DNA of 64,000 bases from contig NC_052122.1 in the NCBI RefSeq assembly GCF_012273895.1, positions 4,650,001 to 4,714,000 on the forward strand, read 5' to 3'. Within the stretch, counting starts at the first letter, position 1. Each line of letters starts with the position of its first letter. Below the pieces are notes generated by a model, which was given only the letters and a program-made list of their open reading frames with translations, made no database searches and was not told where the DNA came from. This stretch comes from Zerene cesonia. Lineage: Eukaryota; Arthropoda; Insecta; Lepidoptera; Pieridae. The translations under genes were made by a program, and so were the position numbers. This document shows positions 1 to 11,547 of this stretch, in pieces.

Positions 1-729
1 TCAATTTAATTTCGTTAAAAAAAAAAACGATCAATAGTTGTAATTAGATTTTTTTTAAGTTTAGGCCCGAAATATTTTCGTTACAAAAATAACGAAGATA
101 AATCCGTTTCAAAAGAAACTGAAAATGTAAAAATATAAAATAAAACTAAACTTAAACATTAATACACATCATTTGACTAGAAATTTAAATGCAAAACTTA
201 GACGGAATACATGAAGACGTATACACCCAAACACGTTTTATTATTAAATTACAATTTATCCATATTATATTTGTATTAACACGAATAACACATATTGAGT
301 ACGATACAAAGATATCATTTGAATATAATATTGTGAAAACATATTATTTACATTAAAAATCAACCCGCAACTCTACCTTGTTTGTGTATGTTCCAAAATG
401 TGATATTAGCTCTACCAGCCCAAAGGAGATATTTCAAAAACTCGACGTACCTTAGCACATTGCCCACTATATAAGTAAATATTACTTAACACTTTACCTT
501 AGGTGATGATAATTGTTTAATTATCATTTAGTTTGTTCCATGATGCTTCATGGGAACAGAAACATAGTCGCTATGACATATGTTTACTTACGTTTACTTG
601 CAATTAACTACATACCTACTCTTCCTTAGCAATAACTACATTGTCTATGCCTAAATATTTAAAACATATCCTACCTATACGATACGACATAAAAATCTAT
701 AAAACACTTACACACATAACTTAATACTA
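1..729. other. AT-rich stretch, nothing recognised
   Basis: No open frame with coding character, no RNA gene and no repeat that I recognise. The sequence is AT-rich and leads into the first unit of the tandem repeat array at about 730. Confidence 0.5.
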
Positions 730-1064
730 AGGCTACATCTATTCGTCAAAATACTCGGGTAACTGTCATAAGAGAGGTACCCGGTATCTTGGTAGCCTTG
801 CGTGGCGAAGCGGGCTCAGCACGCAGAGGCCGTGAGAGATGTCTGCAACATCAGCCGCAAGCTGCACTGCACGCCTCCAGCAGCCAGCGGCGGACGTTAA
901 CGTGATGCCAAAAATTAACCTAATTGTAATCAAATTATGAGGGCTATGAGGAAAGGTTGCTAAATCAATATCCAGAAAGCTATGGCGTCTGCCTTTCGAA
1001 ATGAAATAAGCGATATTATAACTAAAATGAAAATGAAATATAACAAAATTTAATTAAAAATAAA

Positions 1065-1373
1065 ATGGCAGACGGTGACTCGCCAAGGTGGTGGATAGCC
1101 CCTTAGAGGTGGGCGGGGGCTGAATGGCTAAGGGTGGTGCAGTGTGGCCCGGGTTTCCCCGCGTATTGCGCCAACACTGCCACCCCCGAGCTTGATGGTA
1201 GCTCTTGCGACTCCCCTCTGGCCGGCCAAGCGGCAAGCCAGAGGCGGGGGACCTCTCCTCGTCAGTGTTCACTCCGAGCGCCGGAGATGAGGAAAGGGCA
1301 CTTCCCCCTGGAGCGGTCGGGTCCGCGGGGTCGCCACTCCCCGACACCTCGCCACAAGGTGCCCTGCGGGCAG
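1065..1373. repeat. GC-rich core, copy 1
   Basis: This block begins with GGCAGACGGTGACTCGCC and ends with GCCCTGCGGGCAG. It is strongly GC-rich against AT-rich surroundings. It is almost identical to the other two cores, although its flanks differ much more. The 8 bases CGTCTGCC about 80 bases upstream are the exact reverse complement of GGCAGACG at its start, so a stem-loop is possible at the left edge. Confidence 0.8.
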
Positions 1374-2539
1374 TCAGATAGCTGTTCAGAAAAGAACTTC
1401 CATTTACGTAGATATATATGGCTGCTCCGTAGTTTCTCTCAATTTCCCACTTAATACCTACTTGTTTACCATATTAGCAGGTGTTGGGTATCACCTCCGG
1501 GTACTAATGCTGGACTTTTAAATGTTTTGATCTAACTTTGATTTCCATGTAACATCTGACATAGAAGTAATCAGTGCACACTGGAACGGCCTAGGTAGAC
1601 AGGGAAAATTAATTCAAAATTCGTAAGGAAAATCATGAACCGAGACAATTTGAAAAAATGTGTGCGTACGTATATATGTACAGAATAATTAACGAAACTA
1701 GTAGACAGAAACTCACTTCTTGCGATTTTTTCAACTCTTTTTCACGTCTCGTTAAAACAAAGCTGTAACACACACCCATAATCAGATTTCATTCTTCTGT
1801 GCCCACCGGAAACTTACCAAAATCGGTAGCAACTCTACACTCTTCCTAGTAACATAAAGCAAAGTTCTGAGTATGGAACTTTATGGAAATGTACGGTGAT
1901 CTCATACAACTGATCAAATAATGAATTCACTTGACCACATTGAAAGATCACAGCTAGTCGACATGACTGTTGCTCTAGTGCCGGCTGTTGGATCGGCGCG
2001 TCGATACGCAACGGCCGATTAACAAGGCACATAGGAGTATCGCCATAGGGCGTATACGCTATTTAACCTAAATCTATTTATAAAATACTAGACCAACCTA
2101 TGCACTATGCCTTACACAACCCTATGCCTATCCTAAGAAACGTCAAACTATGATTTCCATGTAACATCAGACATAGAAGTCAAAGTTGAAGCTGAAATAA
2201 CATTACACAAATATACATACCAACTACCTAATTACCTGAGCACTAAGAATAACATACAAATCTGTAAACCACATGTGACTTAACCCTAACGCTACATCTA
2301 TTTGTCAAAATACTCGAGTAACTGTCGAAAGAGAGTTGCCCAGTATTTTGGAAGGCTTAGGCGGCGAAACGGGCTCCACGCAGAGACTGAGCGATACGAA
2401 ACAGTAAACATGGTCAAATTATGAAGGCTTTGGAGGGGGATGTAAAATAATCTCCGAGAAGCTATAGCGTCTGCCTTTCGAATCTAAATAAGCTTTTTTA
2501 CAAAAAAACTTTGGGAAATATAACGAAGTCCAAAATAAA

Positions 2540-2848
2540 ATGGCAGACGGTGACTCGCCAAGGTGGTGGATAGCCCCTTAGAGGTGGGCGGGGGCTGAAT
2601 GGCTAAGGGTGGTGCAGTGTGGCCCGGGTTTCCCCGCGTATTGCGCCAACACTGCCACCCCCGAGCTTGATGGTAGCTCTTGCGACTCCCCTCTGGCCGG
2701 CCAAGCGGCAAGCCAGAGGCGGGGGACCTCTCCTCGTCAGTGATCACTCCGAGCGCCGGAGATGAGGAAAGGGCACTTCCCCCTGGAGCGGTCGGGTCCG
2801 CGGGGTCGCCACTCCCCGACACCTGGCCACAAGGTGCCCTGCGGGCAG
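2540..2848. repeat. GC-rich core, copy 2
   Basis: Same block as at 1065. The differences I noticed are single bases, for example GTGATCAC where the others have GTGTTCAC, and CTGGCC where they have CTCGCC. The same CGTCTGCC/GGCAGACG inverted pair lies at its left edge. Confidence 0.8.
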
Positions 2849-4065
2849 TCCGATAGCTGTTCAGAAAAGAACTTCCATTTGCGTGGACATATGGTTGCCC
2901 TTTCACCAGTTTCTTTCACATTCCATTTTAATATAAACAGATGTTAGGTGCTGCTTCCGGACAATTAAATGTTCGGGTCTTAACTTGATTTCTACAACGG
3001 CTTACATGTGCAAGATCAAACATTGATTGAAAGTTAACAAAAGAAATTATAAATTATGGACAACTGAGAAAACAGTACTTTCCGTTTAATTATACATATA
3101 AAATAAAGGAACTTGTCATTAAAAATACATATATCTATTTTTTTATTATTTGCCTATTACAATCGTAATGTTGAAAATACTGAACCCAGTAAAGAAATAA
3201 GACGGAGCTGCATACAACCGCGCGAGGTAAGATCAAGTTAGGTATATATGCGTACGCGCACAAGGAAATGTACAGAACAATTGACGAAACTGATAGACAG
3301 CAGCTAACTTTTTGCGATTTTTCAAGTGATATCGCTTTTCACATCTCGTTAAAACAAAGCTGTAACACTTCGTAGAAACATAAAGCAAAGTTCTGAGTAT
3401 GGAACTTTATAGAAATGTACGGTGATCTCATACAACTGATCAATGATGAATTCACTTGACCACATTGAAAGATCACAACTAGTCGACATGACTGTTGCTC
3501 TAGTGCCGGCTGTTGGATCGGCGCGTCGATACGCAACGGCCGATTAACAAGGCACATAGGAGTATCGCCATAGGGCGTATACGCTATTTAACCTAAATCT
3601 ATTTATAAAATACTAGACCAACCTATGCACTATGCCTTACCTTACCCTATGCCTATCCTAAGAAACGTCAAACTTTGATTTCCATGTAACATCAGACATA
3701 GAAGTCAAAGTCGAAGCTGAAATAACATTATACATAATATACATACCAACTACCTAATTACCTGAGCACTAAGAATAACATACAAATCTGTAAACCACAT
3801 GTGACTTAACCCTAACGCTACATCTATTTGTCAAATTACTCGGGTAACTGTCGAAAGAGAGTTGCCCGGTATTTTGGAAGGCTTAGGCGGCGAAACGGGC
3901 TCCACGCAGAGACTGAGCGATACGAAACAGTAAACATGGTCAAATTATGAAGGCTATGGAGGGGGATGTAAAAGAATCTCCGAGAAGCTATGGCGTCTAC
4001 CTTTCGAATCTAAATAAGCTTTTTTACAAAAAAACTTTGGGAAATATAACGAAGTCCAAAATAAA

Positions 4066-4373
4066 ATGGCAGACGGTGACTCGCCAAGGCGGTGGATAGC
4101 CCCTTAGAGGTGGGCGGGGGCTGAATGGCTAAGGGTGGTGCAGTGTGGCTCGGGTTTCCCCGCGTATTGCGCCAACACTGCCACCCCCGAGCTTGATGGT
4201 AGCTCTTGCGACTCCCCTCTGGCCGGCCAAGCGGCAAGCCAGAGGCGGGGGACCTCTCCTCGTCAGTGTTCACTCCGAGCGCCGGAGATGAGGAAAGGGC
4301 ACTTCCCCCTGGAGCGGTCGGGTCCGCGGGGTCGCCACTCCCCGACACCTCGCCACAAGGTGCCCTGCGGGCG
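4066..4373. repeat. GC-rich core, copy 3, at the array end
   Basis: Same block as at 1065. Homology to the other units stops at its right end: after GCGGGCGG the sequence becomes unrelated AT-rich DNA, whereas copies 1 and 2 continue with AGATAGCTGTTCAGAAAAG or a close variant. This marks the array boundary. Confidence 0.8.
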
Positions 4374-5350
4374 GCATACGTAAGTTCTTCTTACGGCAAA
4401 AATATTGCCTTCAGAAATAAATTTGTATACCAGAGGAATATAGTACATAATAAATAGTGAAACTGCAAGGATTTATAACAGAGTATCTTAATAATATGTA
4501 TACTTTATTTATAACTATCATTTTATTATAAGTGAGCAACGTGCACATCCTATTTGAAACATCGCCTTTGGGAAATCGAAACTTTCGTATGCAATATTCG
4601 AAAACGAAAAATGTAATACAAATACATGAAACCTTACAACTAAATAGACTAGTGAATAATATTTAAATAGCCTCTACGCACTACTACAATATTATTTTGA
4701 CACAACATCAATAATATTTTTTAAAAACACTGAATAACTGCAATAATTAATATAATATTTATGTTGATGCCAACTTATCCGGCCGTCACTACCAGTGGTG
4801 TGGTGCCTGAGTTGTGGTCATGCTTTCCCTTTTCAGTGTACATCACCACTAAAATGTGTAGGTGTATGTGTGAGTTATATAGTAATTCATTGCTCAGTGT
4901 AAGTGAACATCACATTACATATTCATCTGGTGTAATAAAGACAAAATTATTTAAACCTGCAATCATTTGGGCTAAATAACGCATCTAGTAAATTTCACAT
5001 AAATGCAGCCGACTGCGCATGAGTCGAGATGATGCTTGCTATAACATTTTTAATAGCTGTATAATATAGTCCATGAAACAAAAACGTTTAACGATTGTTT
5101 AAAACTTAAAACCAATTCAATTTTATATCTCATCCCAGTTTAAGTCTTTCGCGCCATAGATCCTTCCTTTCAATCTCGCCCCACAAAAAAAAAACCATAA
5201 ACAAATTTGCGAAAATCCGCAAAACAGAAATAATCAATGCATATGTCTCGTCGTCGTCGATGCGTAAATCTTCTGGTCATAAACGAAAAGCAAATAAAAT
5301 ATAAAACTAAGAACGCAACCGAAAAACAGAAGAAATACGACCAGTCCACT
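4374..5350. other. Region downstream of the kinase gene, probable 3'UTR plus spacer
   Basis: AT-rich DNA between the repeat array and the stop codon of the minus-strand kinase gene. The part nearest 5350 should be kinase 3'UTR. I found no clearly placed minus-strand AATAAA and cannot give the transcript end. The short open frames here show no recognisable protein. Confidence 0.45.
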
Positions 5351-8300
5351 TTACACCTGCGCCACATCCGGGATGTAGTTGTCATTCAGGAAATCGTTGG
5401 AGGTCGAGGTGTCCCTGACCACGATGTTACCGTTGTCCTCCATCTCAATGATCGTGTCTTTAGCGTTGTTGTTCTCGAAGTGGCGGCTCTGCTCGTTGCA
5501 GGGGCAGTTGGCGTGGTCATCCATGGTCATGGTCACGGTGTCGGCGCGCTTCTCGTCGTATTGGACGACCAGTTGCGCGGGCAGGATGGCCTCGGGCTTC
5601 TTCTTGCGGCGGCGCTGGTCAACTACTGGTACCTTCATGGTGTCCGAGGACGAGGAAGTCTGCCGCTGGAACAGCTTGATGCCGCGGTGGCCACAGCGGC
5701 AGTCGTTCAGCGCGTTCTCTTTCCTAGGGAGCGAGGGCCGTGGTGAAAAATTAAACTCATAACGCAAGTAAATAATCGAAAAAAAATTAGGATGTTATTT
5801 GGGAAGCTAAGTTCGATATCAAATTAAGAGCTACCTAAGTGGGCATAAAAAAATCTAGTATTCTAAATGTTTGATGAATTACTCGCAGAGGATCAGCTAC
5901 GCTTAATATTTTTTAAGACAAAGAGAAACTAGTCTATACATATTATTATTGATACAAGCAAATGGGATAGGACTCTACATTGCGATAACCACTTACTGTT
6001 ATAAAATCTCACAATCTCCGTTATAGTACTCAAATTATTAAAAAGTATCCAGTATTTCCCACTCTTTTCTTAGAAAAAAAAAACCGCTCAATTCACAGAA
6101 ATAGTTCAGAGTCCGCTCAAATACGACATTACAAGTCTCCTCTACAATATACTCACTCTCTTCTCCTGCAAGCTTGTTTGAAAGAAGTCGATAGTAAAGG
6201 AAAGGACATTGATCACACTCACTCAGCAATGGTCTTCTCCCGCTGTTCGAGCTGCAGGCGCACAGCGCAGACCTCGAGGAACAGCTCGTTAGCGCGGGTC
6301 ACCTGCTGCTCGTACACGTAGCGGAGGTCGCGAGCCTGTTTGAGGTCCTCGCGGCGCTGCGCCACCACGTCCGTGCTCTCTTGGCTGAAGGACTTGGCGC
6401 TCCTGGTATAAGGAGATGCGTCAGAATGCGCGGCACACAATGTTTGATTTTGGACATTATCGCCAAAAGTGTTCTAATTCAATTTCACCAATATTAAAGA
6501 TGCTTACGACAGGATTTTCAGTTGTCGTTTCTATTCTTAAATTAACCTTGAATATAGGCCGGGTTCTTTGTTTTTTCTAATTAAGTAAACAAAAATTAAA
6601 AAGATAAATATTTTTGCTAAGTGGCTTTAATTTATACCTAGCATAGAGATGCTCCATGCATTCATGCACCTCCGAGCGCCATCCATTTTGGATGTTCTTG
6701 AACGTCTCCGTGTCCATTGACCGGAGTTCACCTCCAGCCATCTCTAGGTGAGCGGCGATGATCTTGAATGGTGGCCTAATAAAAAAACGCCTATGAATTT
6801 CCCTTGTCTAATTCATCCAACATTTTGTATTTAAATATTGCAGAGAGAATGCTTCCGAAATAGATTTATAAAAGTTGTCATACATTCGCATTCAGCAGTT
6901 TGAAATTGTATTGTTGTATGATATATAAAATGCCTCAATATTTTATTTCCGTTTACAATCAGAAAAACTTCCGAGAAATTTATTTATTTTTTGAATATGG
7001 TTTTACTTATTTTTATTCAAATAAACATTCTCAATTGTAGAATGAATTTGGCTGATAAAAATGAAATAAATTTGGGCGATATTCATGATGGAAATAGTCA
7101 ATTTATATTTTGCAATTGAAAGCCTACCCTTTAAAAATATTCGCTGAGGCAGGTACAATACGAAAACGTTTAATTAGAAATCTAACGATGTTGCTTGATT
7201 CATAGCACGCATTTAAGAAAAAAAATTACGAATAAAGCCCTTGGACCTTGTCACCACTCGATATTCACGCCTAAATTCACATCAAGTTGAAAGCGTATAA
7301 TCAAATTAAATTTCTTGACTTTTATTATTATGTGATTCATTTCATGTTGAAACTCCATACATAAATTGCCTATTAGGTATCCGGATGCAATTGCCCAATT
7401 GTCAAGGGGTACGTAATGAGATTCTGGCTTGCGGCTTACCGATATATGATCGAAATGCATAACAATGGAATTGCTATTCAGAATGACAATTACGTAGTTT
7501 CATGCAAGTAAATGTAAATAAATATATTATGTTACTTGAAATTGAGATTTCAAGTATTTGTCACTTTTTCTTCACATAATATGCAATGCAAGCGTTGTTC
7601 CACTTCATAAATTGTTAATTCGCAAGGTTAATGTAAAAAACAGTTTTTTTTTGTATGCACTTAAATAAAAATAAAAATAAATTAAAATACATGTCGAAGT
7701 ATCAGGAAAATAATCAGAAATAAATAAATTTATAAAATCAGTCGCACATTATTGTCGTTTTTTTTTATTCGAAATGAGGGTAAACGTAAATAAGATACAA
7801 CAGGCGCCAATTTATTACTTGGAACTTACCGATTGCGTGGCACACGATTCCAGCATTGCTTCAGCAGCTGTTGCAGGCTCGCCGGGCAGTTAGATGGGAT
7901 CGGCAGCGAAATAGAATTAGTCCCCACCCCCCACATTATAGCATGCGTCTCCAAGTTCTTGTATGGCACCTCGGCAGTAAGCAACTCCCACATAACGACG
8001 CCAAACGACCAGACATCTACCCTCTCTGAGCATGGCTCGTGGCGTATAACTTCCGGAGCCATCCAGGCAACGGTGCCAGTGAAGCTCATTACAGCGCTGA
8101 CGTCATTCCATTCGCGACTCGTGCCAAAGTCGCTAACTTTCACCACCAGATTATCGGAGATGAGTATGCTGAAAATGTCTTGAGGTGTTGAACAATATCT
8201 ATCATTAAAACATTACACATTAACATAAAAACACATTAATTAACTTACTTGGGGCTCTTCAGATCCCGATGTATAATCTTATGAGCATGCAAGTAGCCCA

Positions 8301-10720
8301 TGCCGCGGGCGATCTCTTTAGCCCATTTAAGCAATTGCTTCGGCATGAACAACGTGTTGCTATGCAGGAAATCGAACAGCGGCCCGTATTGGCAATACTC
8401 CATGATGATGCAGTAATGCGGCGGATTCGTGCAGACGCCGCGAAAACGCACTAATAACAAAAAAAAAAAATTCGCAATTTCATAAAGTTTTAATGCCAAA
8501 TAGGACACCAGCTATCTTAATACCTACCGATATTCTCATGGTTGAGCTTAAGCAAATGCCGGATGTTAGTCTCATGTTTAGTGCGCAACTGTTTGACAGC
8601 CACTTTCTCCCCGTCCAGATGAGCCCCAAATACTACTCCTTGAGCCCCAGAGCCCAAGTAAAAGAGGTCCGTGATCTTCTCGATGGGGACTTCCAAGTTT
8701 TCTATAAGAAAAAGTAATGTTAACTACGCTGGCAAAGATAGATTCCCTTTTTATTTCTGTTTAATTTAACTGTAAAGTAACTGCAAACACATGATTTCCG
8801 TCTATTAATATCTTAGGACGATTACCAAAATGTTCCTATATAAACGAAAGCCGTTTTAATCATACCACTCATAAATCAAGAATGTCTAAAGGGTTTTTTA
8901 TAAAGTTAGATTTAAGGTTTGTTGGATTTGTGCCCACTTGGATTAGGATTATAACTGTTAAAAAATTACAAAAAAGAAGTCTAACCATGGCGGAGTTGAA
9001 TCAAGTATTGAGTATCTAATATAATTGTACTCATGCAGGTGCAGGTCTAACGCCCCTCGAGTGTCACTCAAGTTGAGCATGCGCAAGAGCAAGCAGAGCT
9101 CTTTGCATGCGCAAGGGAATCGCGCATGCGCGATAGTATCCCGTATGTGCAAGAACAATACGCATGCGCAACGGCAACCTGCATGCGTAAGAGCAATACG
9201 CATGCGCAAGGGCAACCCGCACGCGTAACTAGAGATGCTAACATTTGCTAGAGCATTGTCTAGGTTTAAAAAGAAGTACTTGCCTTAAGCAATAACGGTG
9301 TATTTCAAAGATAGTAACATCTCCTTCCTATTCTATGTATTATGTTTATGCTGGCATAATGCCTTCTTATAAAAAAAAAGTTTTATGTCTATTAAATACT
9401 TTTTGTTGTAAATTATGTGCAGTTGGCTAGCAACCACATTCTTTTGATTTATTTATCTCAATTTTCAAAAACATTTTTTTTTCAATTACTTCTGGCCGGT
9501 TGGTATCATGTCAAAAATTTTCTTTTGTAAATTTAACTGTCAGTGACTGCTTACTTCATTCCGTAATATTTTTTTAATTTTTGAGTTTGATATTCATTGA
9601 TTGTATTCGCTACAAAATGGATTTAAGTCCTAATTACCGTTTGAAAATAATCAATGTGCATATGTCCTAAAAGGAATCTATTTTCCTTCAGTTCTGACTT
9701 CTCAATAATCTTCTTTATATTTTCAAATAAAGTTATTAGTAATTTTCATATCTAGTCAAAAAATCTGTCTTCTCTTTTGATACTTTTTCCTGAAACACTA
9801 TTTCAATACACAAAAAAAATTCATCACTCGCTGCCTCATCTTGCCACCCAACGTCCTCGCCTCCCTCCCACCTCCTTGCCTCCCTCCCACCTCCTTGCCT
9901 CCCTCCCTCCTCCTTGCCTCCCTCCAACCTTCATGCCTCCTACCAACCTCCATGCCTCCCTCCAACCTCTTTGCCTCCCTACACCTCCATGCCTCCCTCA
10001 AAACCCCCTCGTCCCCTCAGACCTCAAAACCCTCTTGCCCACTTACACCCAAATACCCCTCTCCCCCCTTACCCCTTCAACCTTTGATGCTCCCTCAAAC
10101 CCCTTTGGATAAATTTAATATGAAATGGCTGCATGCCCCGGCTCAAAAATTATAAGCAAGTACATAATTGGGACAAATCCAACAATCCAAAACACATCAC
10201 AACTTCTATATTGAAAATGATTTGTTTTGAATTCAAGTTTTTATTTAATGAAATATTAACCAATTTAAACATAGGCATTGCTATTAACTGTTAATTATAG
10301 ATACTGAAATAATAACAATGAGTAACATAAACACCTTGTTGAACTTTGACATTTGTGCTTTCAAAATACGACCAATAAGGCTAGAGGCTGAAAATCAATA
10401 ATTCCCAGGATATGATGCGAAATGCAACTGTTGTTTGAAAATCAATCGAGCTCCACCTGCGTAGCGCAGCGACCTTGAGACTGCATGTAATCGAACAAAC
10501 ATCGGGAAATTCCATTAAATTTAATATAAAACTTACCTTGGGATCCTTTATATTCATCGCCTCGAAACATAGCCGCGACATTCGAAAAACACTGAAATAC
10601 GCCACCCATCCAGAAAAAGGTTTTCTTTTCTTCCTCCCATGGTGGGGACCCAAAATCAGAGGGCTCTTCTTCTACCATAGACAGCATAGGATCATCGTCA
10701 TACTGTTGTGGCTCCTCCAT
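5351..10720 (-). CDS. wnd: DLK/Wallenda-type mitogen-activated protein kinase kinase kinase (MAP3K12/13 family), 7 exons, 529 aa
   Basis: Exons, in transcript order: 10720-10537, 8701-8528, 8450-8249, 8168-7830, 6775-6638, 6402-6223, 5723-5351. All have GT/AG borders and matching phases, giving 530 codons with TAA. Visible in the protein: acidic N-terminus; GGVFQCFSNV near residue 44; kinase domain about 66-300 with glycine loop GSGAQG (78-83), VAVK lysine 98, HRDLKSPN (Asp182), DFG (Asp200) and WMAPEVIR; then a coiled-coil/leucine-zipper segment about 350-415; then a basic RRRKKK patch and a polar tail. The layout and the VPIEKI...LGSGAQG start are those of DLK, the dual leucine zipper kinase that activates JNK/p38 signalling in axon injury and synapse growth. 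The tail is much shorter than I remember for fly or human DLK, so a longer isoform may exist. Catalytic residues are intact. Confidence 0.93.
9077..9235. repeat. 19-bp minisatellite of GCATGCGCAA-type units in kinase intron 1
   Basis: GCATGCG or a one-base variant starts at 9077, 9105, 9124, 9143, 9162, 9181, 9200 and 9219. After the first step the spacing is exactly 19 bases. The unit is roughly GCATGCGCAAGAGCAATAC. The 9122 copy reads CGCGCATGCGCG, a perfect palindrome of the kind bound by NRF-1/EWG factors. The open frame across it is a by-product of the repeat. Confidence 0.85.
9853..10015. repeat. 19-bp C/T-rich minisatellite in kinase intron 1
   Basis: GCCTCCCTCC-type units start at 9859, 9878, 9897, 9916, 9935, 9954 and 9973 (spacing 19), with a last one at 9991 (18). 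The array is pyrimidine-rich on the plus strand and therefore purine-rich in the kinase transcript. It decays into looser CCCTCA repeats to about 10110. Its unit is unrelated to the 9077 array. Confidence 0.85.
10537..10720 (-). CDS. wnd: Kinase exon 1 with start codon and candidate palmitoylation cysteine
   Basis: It encodes 61 residues plus one base (phase 1) and ends at CAAG/GTAAGT. The first 33 residues are strongly acidic (EEPQQYDDD...EEEPSDF). They are followed by a short hydrophobic patch, FFWMGGVFQCFSNVAAMF. DLK proteins carry a palmitoylated cysteine in a GxxxC hydrophobic patch just before the kinase domain, and Cys44 occupies that position. Palmitoylation is known for the family; its use here is inferred. 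Confidence 0.85.
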
Positions 10721-10859
10721 GATTCACTAACAATGTACCTAGGTACCCGGTATCTAGTCACAACTTAGGACACAGATGCAATTGTTATGATTTATGCAGG
10801 GAGCTAAATGCAAGTTTTACGAACGAGTTTAATTGATGAATGCTTCCTGCAAACTGTTT

Positions 10860-10990
10860 CAGATTCAGGATTGCAAGCCTAGCTCGATGCACACCCCGAG
10901 GGTTGAGGGAAGCGGGGTAACTAGGGTTGTTCGGGGCGGGCGGGCACCCCTCGCCAAGCGTCGTCTTTATTACGTTAGGGATGTGTTTTG
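10860..10990 (-). promoter_or_regulatory. Candidate promoter or 5'UTR of the kinase gene
   Basis: A local GC- and CpG-rich island (around CGGGGCGGGCGGGCACCCCT) sits 140-270 bases upstream of the kinase start codon in otherwise AT-rich DNA. Position and composition suggest a promoter. I see no certain TATA box or initiator, and the transcription start is unknown. Confidence 0.4.
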
Positions 10991-11215
10991 ATGTAAAAAC
11001 TACCGGTTAAATATACATCATTGAATTATTTTGTTTTAACATAAAATTCATTAGTTTCATTCGATTATATTGATGATTACATTATTAACAAATTTATTTC
11101 ATGAACATATTTTCAAAATTCATGCCAATGTATTAGAATTTATTATCTTTGACAGCATAGTATTATGTTATCTGTGTCCATAACTTACAGTAATAGTAAT
11201 CATGAATTCCGTTAG

Positions 11216-11380
11216 GTGGCAGTAAAATCATAAACTATAATGCAATGTGTATAACGAGATGGCGCTAATTTTTAAATTCTTATAATAAGAATTTGTAACT
11301 ACAATGAATTTTGCCAATCTTCAGAAATTAGCGCCATCTCGTTATACACATTGCATTATAGTTAATGATTTTACCGCCAG
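11216..11380. mobile_element. Long inverted repeat (hairpin) element, probable MITE
   Basis: The left arm 11216-11273 and right arm 11324-11380 are near-perfect reverse complements (arm core TGCAATGTGTATAACGAGAT), about 57 bases each around a ~50-base spacer. A single-strand copy would fold into a very stable hairpin. No target-site duplication is obvious and there is no coding sequence. A foldback/MITE-type element is most likely; a small-RNA hairpin is a less likely alternative. Confidence 0.75.
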
Positions 11381-11547
11381 AGCCCTTTGAAAAAAAGAGT
11401 CCTCGATGCATTAAAATTAAAAAACACACATATCTCATTGATTGCCTGTTAGGTAGTTTTTTCTTCTCCATTGACCTTTTTTTTGGGGGTAATATGATTA
11501 ATACCCATAGGATAGACAAATGCAAATTATAAATATGTACATAAGAC

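Larger units (their letters stand above)
730..4373. repeat. Tandem array of a ~1.53 kb repeat, three copies, the last truncated
   Basis: The landmark GCTACATCT recurs at about 732, 2291 and 3817. The start of the GC-rich core recurs at about 1065, 2540 and 4066. Copies 2 and 3 are offset by 1526 bases at every landmark I checked and look nearly identical; copy 1 is more diverged and has different spacing. A unit contains an AT-rich left part, the ~310 bp GC-rich core, and an AT-rich right part with a block containing CGGCGCGTCGATACGCAACG, seen in units 1 and 2. Copy 3 stops right after the core. Short open frames in the core are shared among copies only because the DNA is. I do not recognise the family; a non-LTR element 5' region or a complex satellite are both possible. 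Confidence 0.85.

Noticed and set aside
1054..1454. Open frames of 97 and 106 codons on both strands in the GC-rich core (also at 2484-2906 and 4010-4383)
   Set aside because: They occur in all three copies because the DNA is repeated; both strands are open as expected for GC-rich DNA, and no family motif is present.
1835..2032. Repeated minus-strand frame (also 3339-3557) starting CLVNRPLRIDAPIQQPALEQ
   Set aside because: It is part of the tandem repeat; the two copies differ by an indel that changes the C-terminal reading, so it is not maintained as protein.
9736..10155. Pro-rich and Gly/Arg-rich frames on both strands
   Set aside because: They are produced by the 19-bp C/T-rich minisatellite inside a kinase intron.
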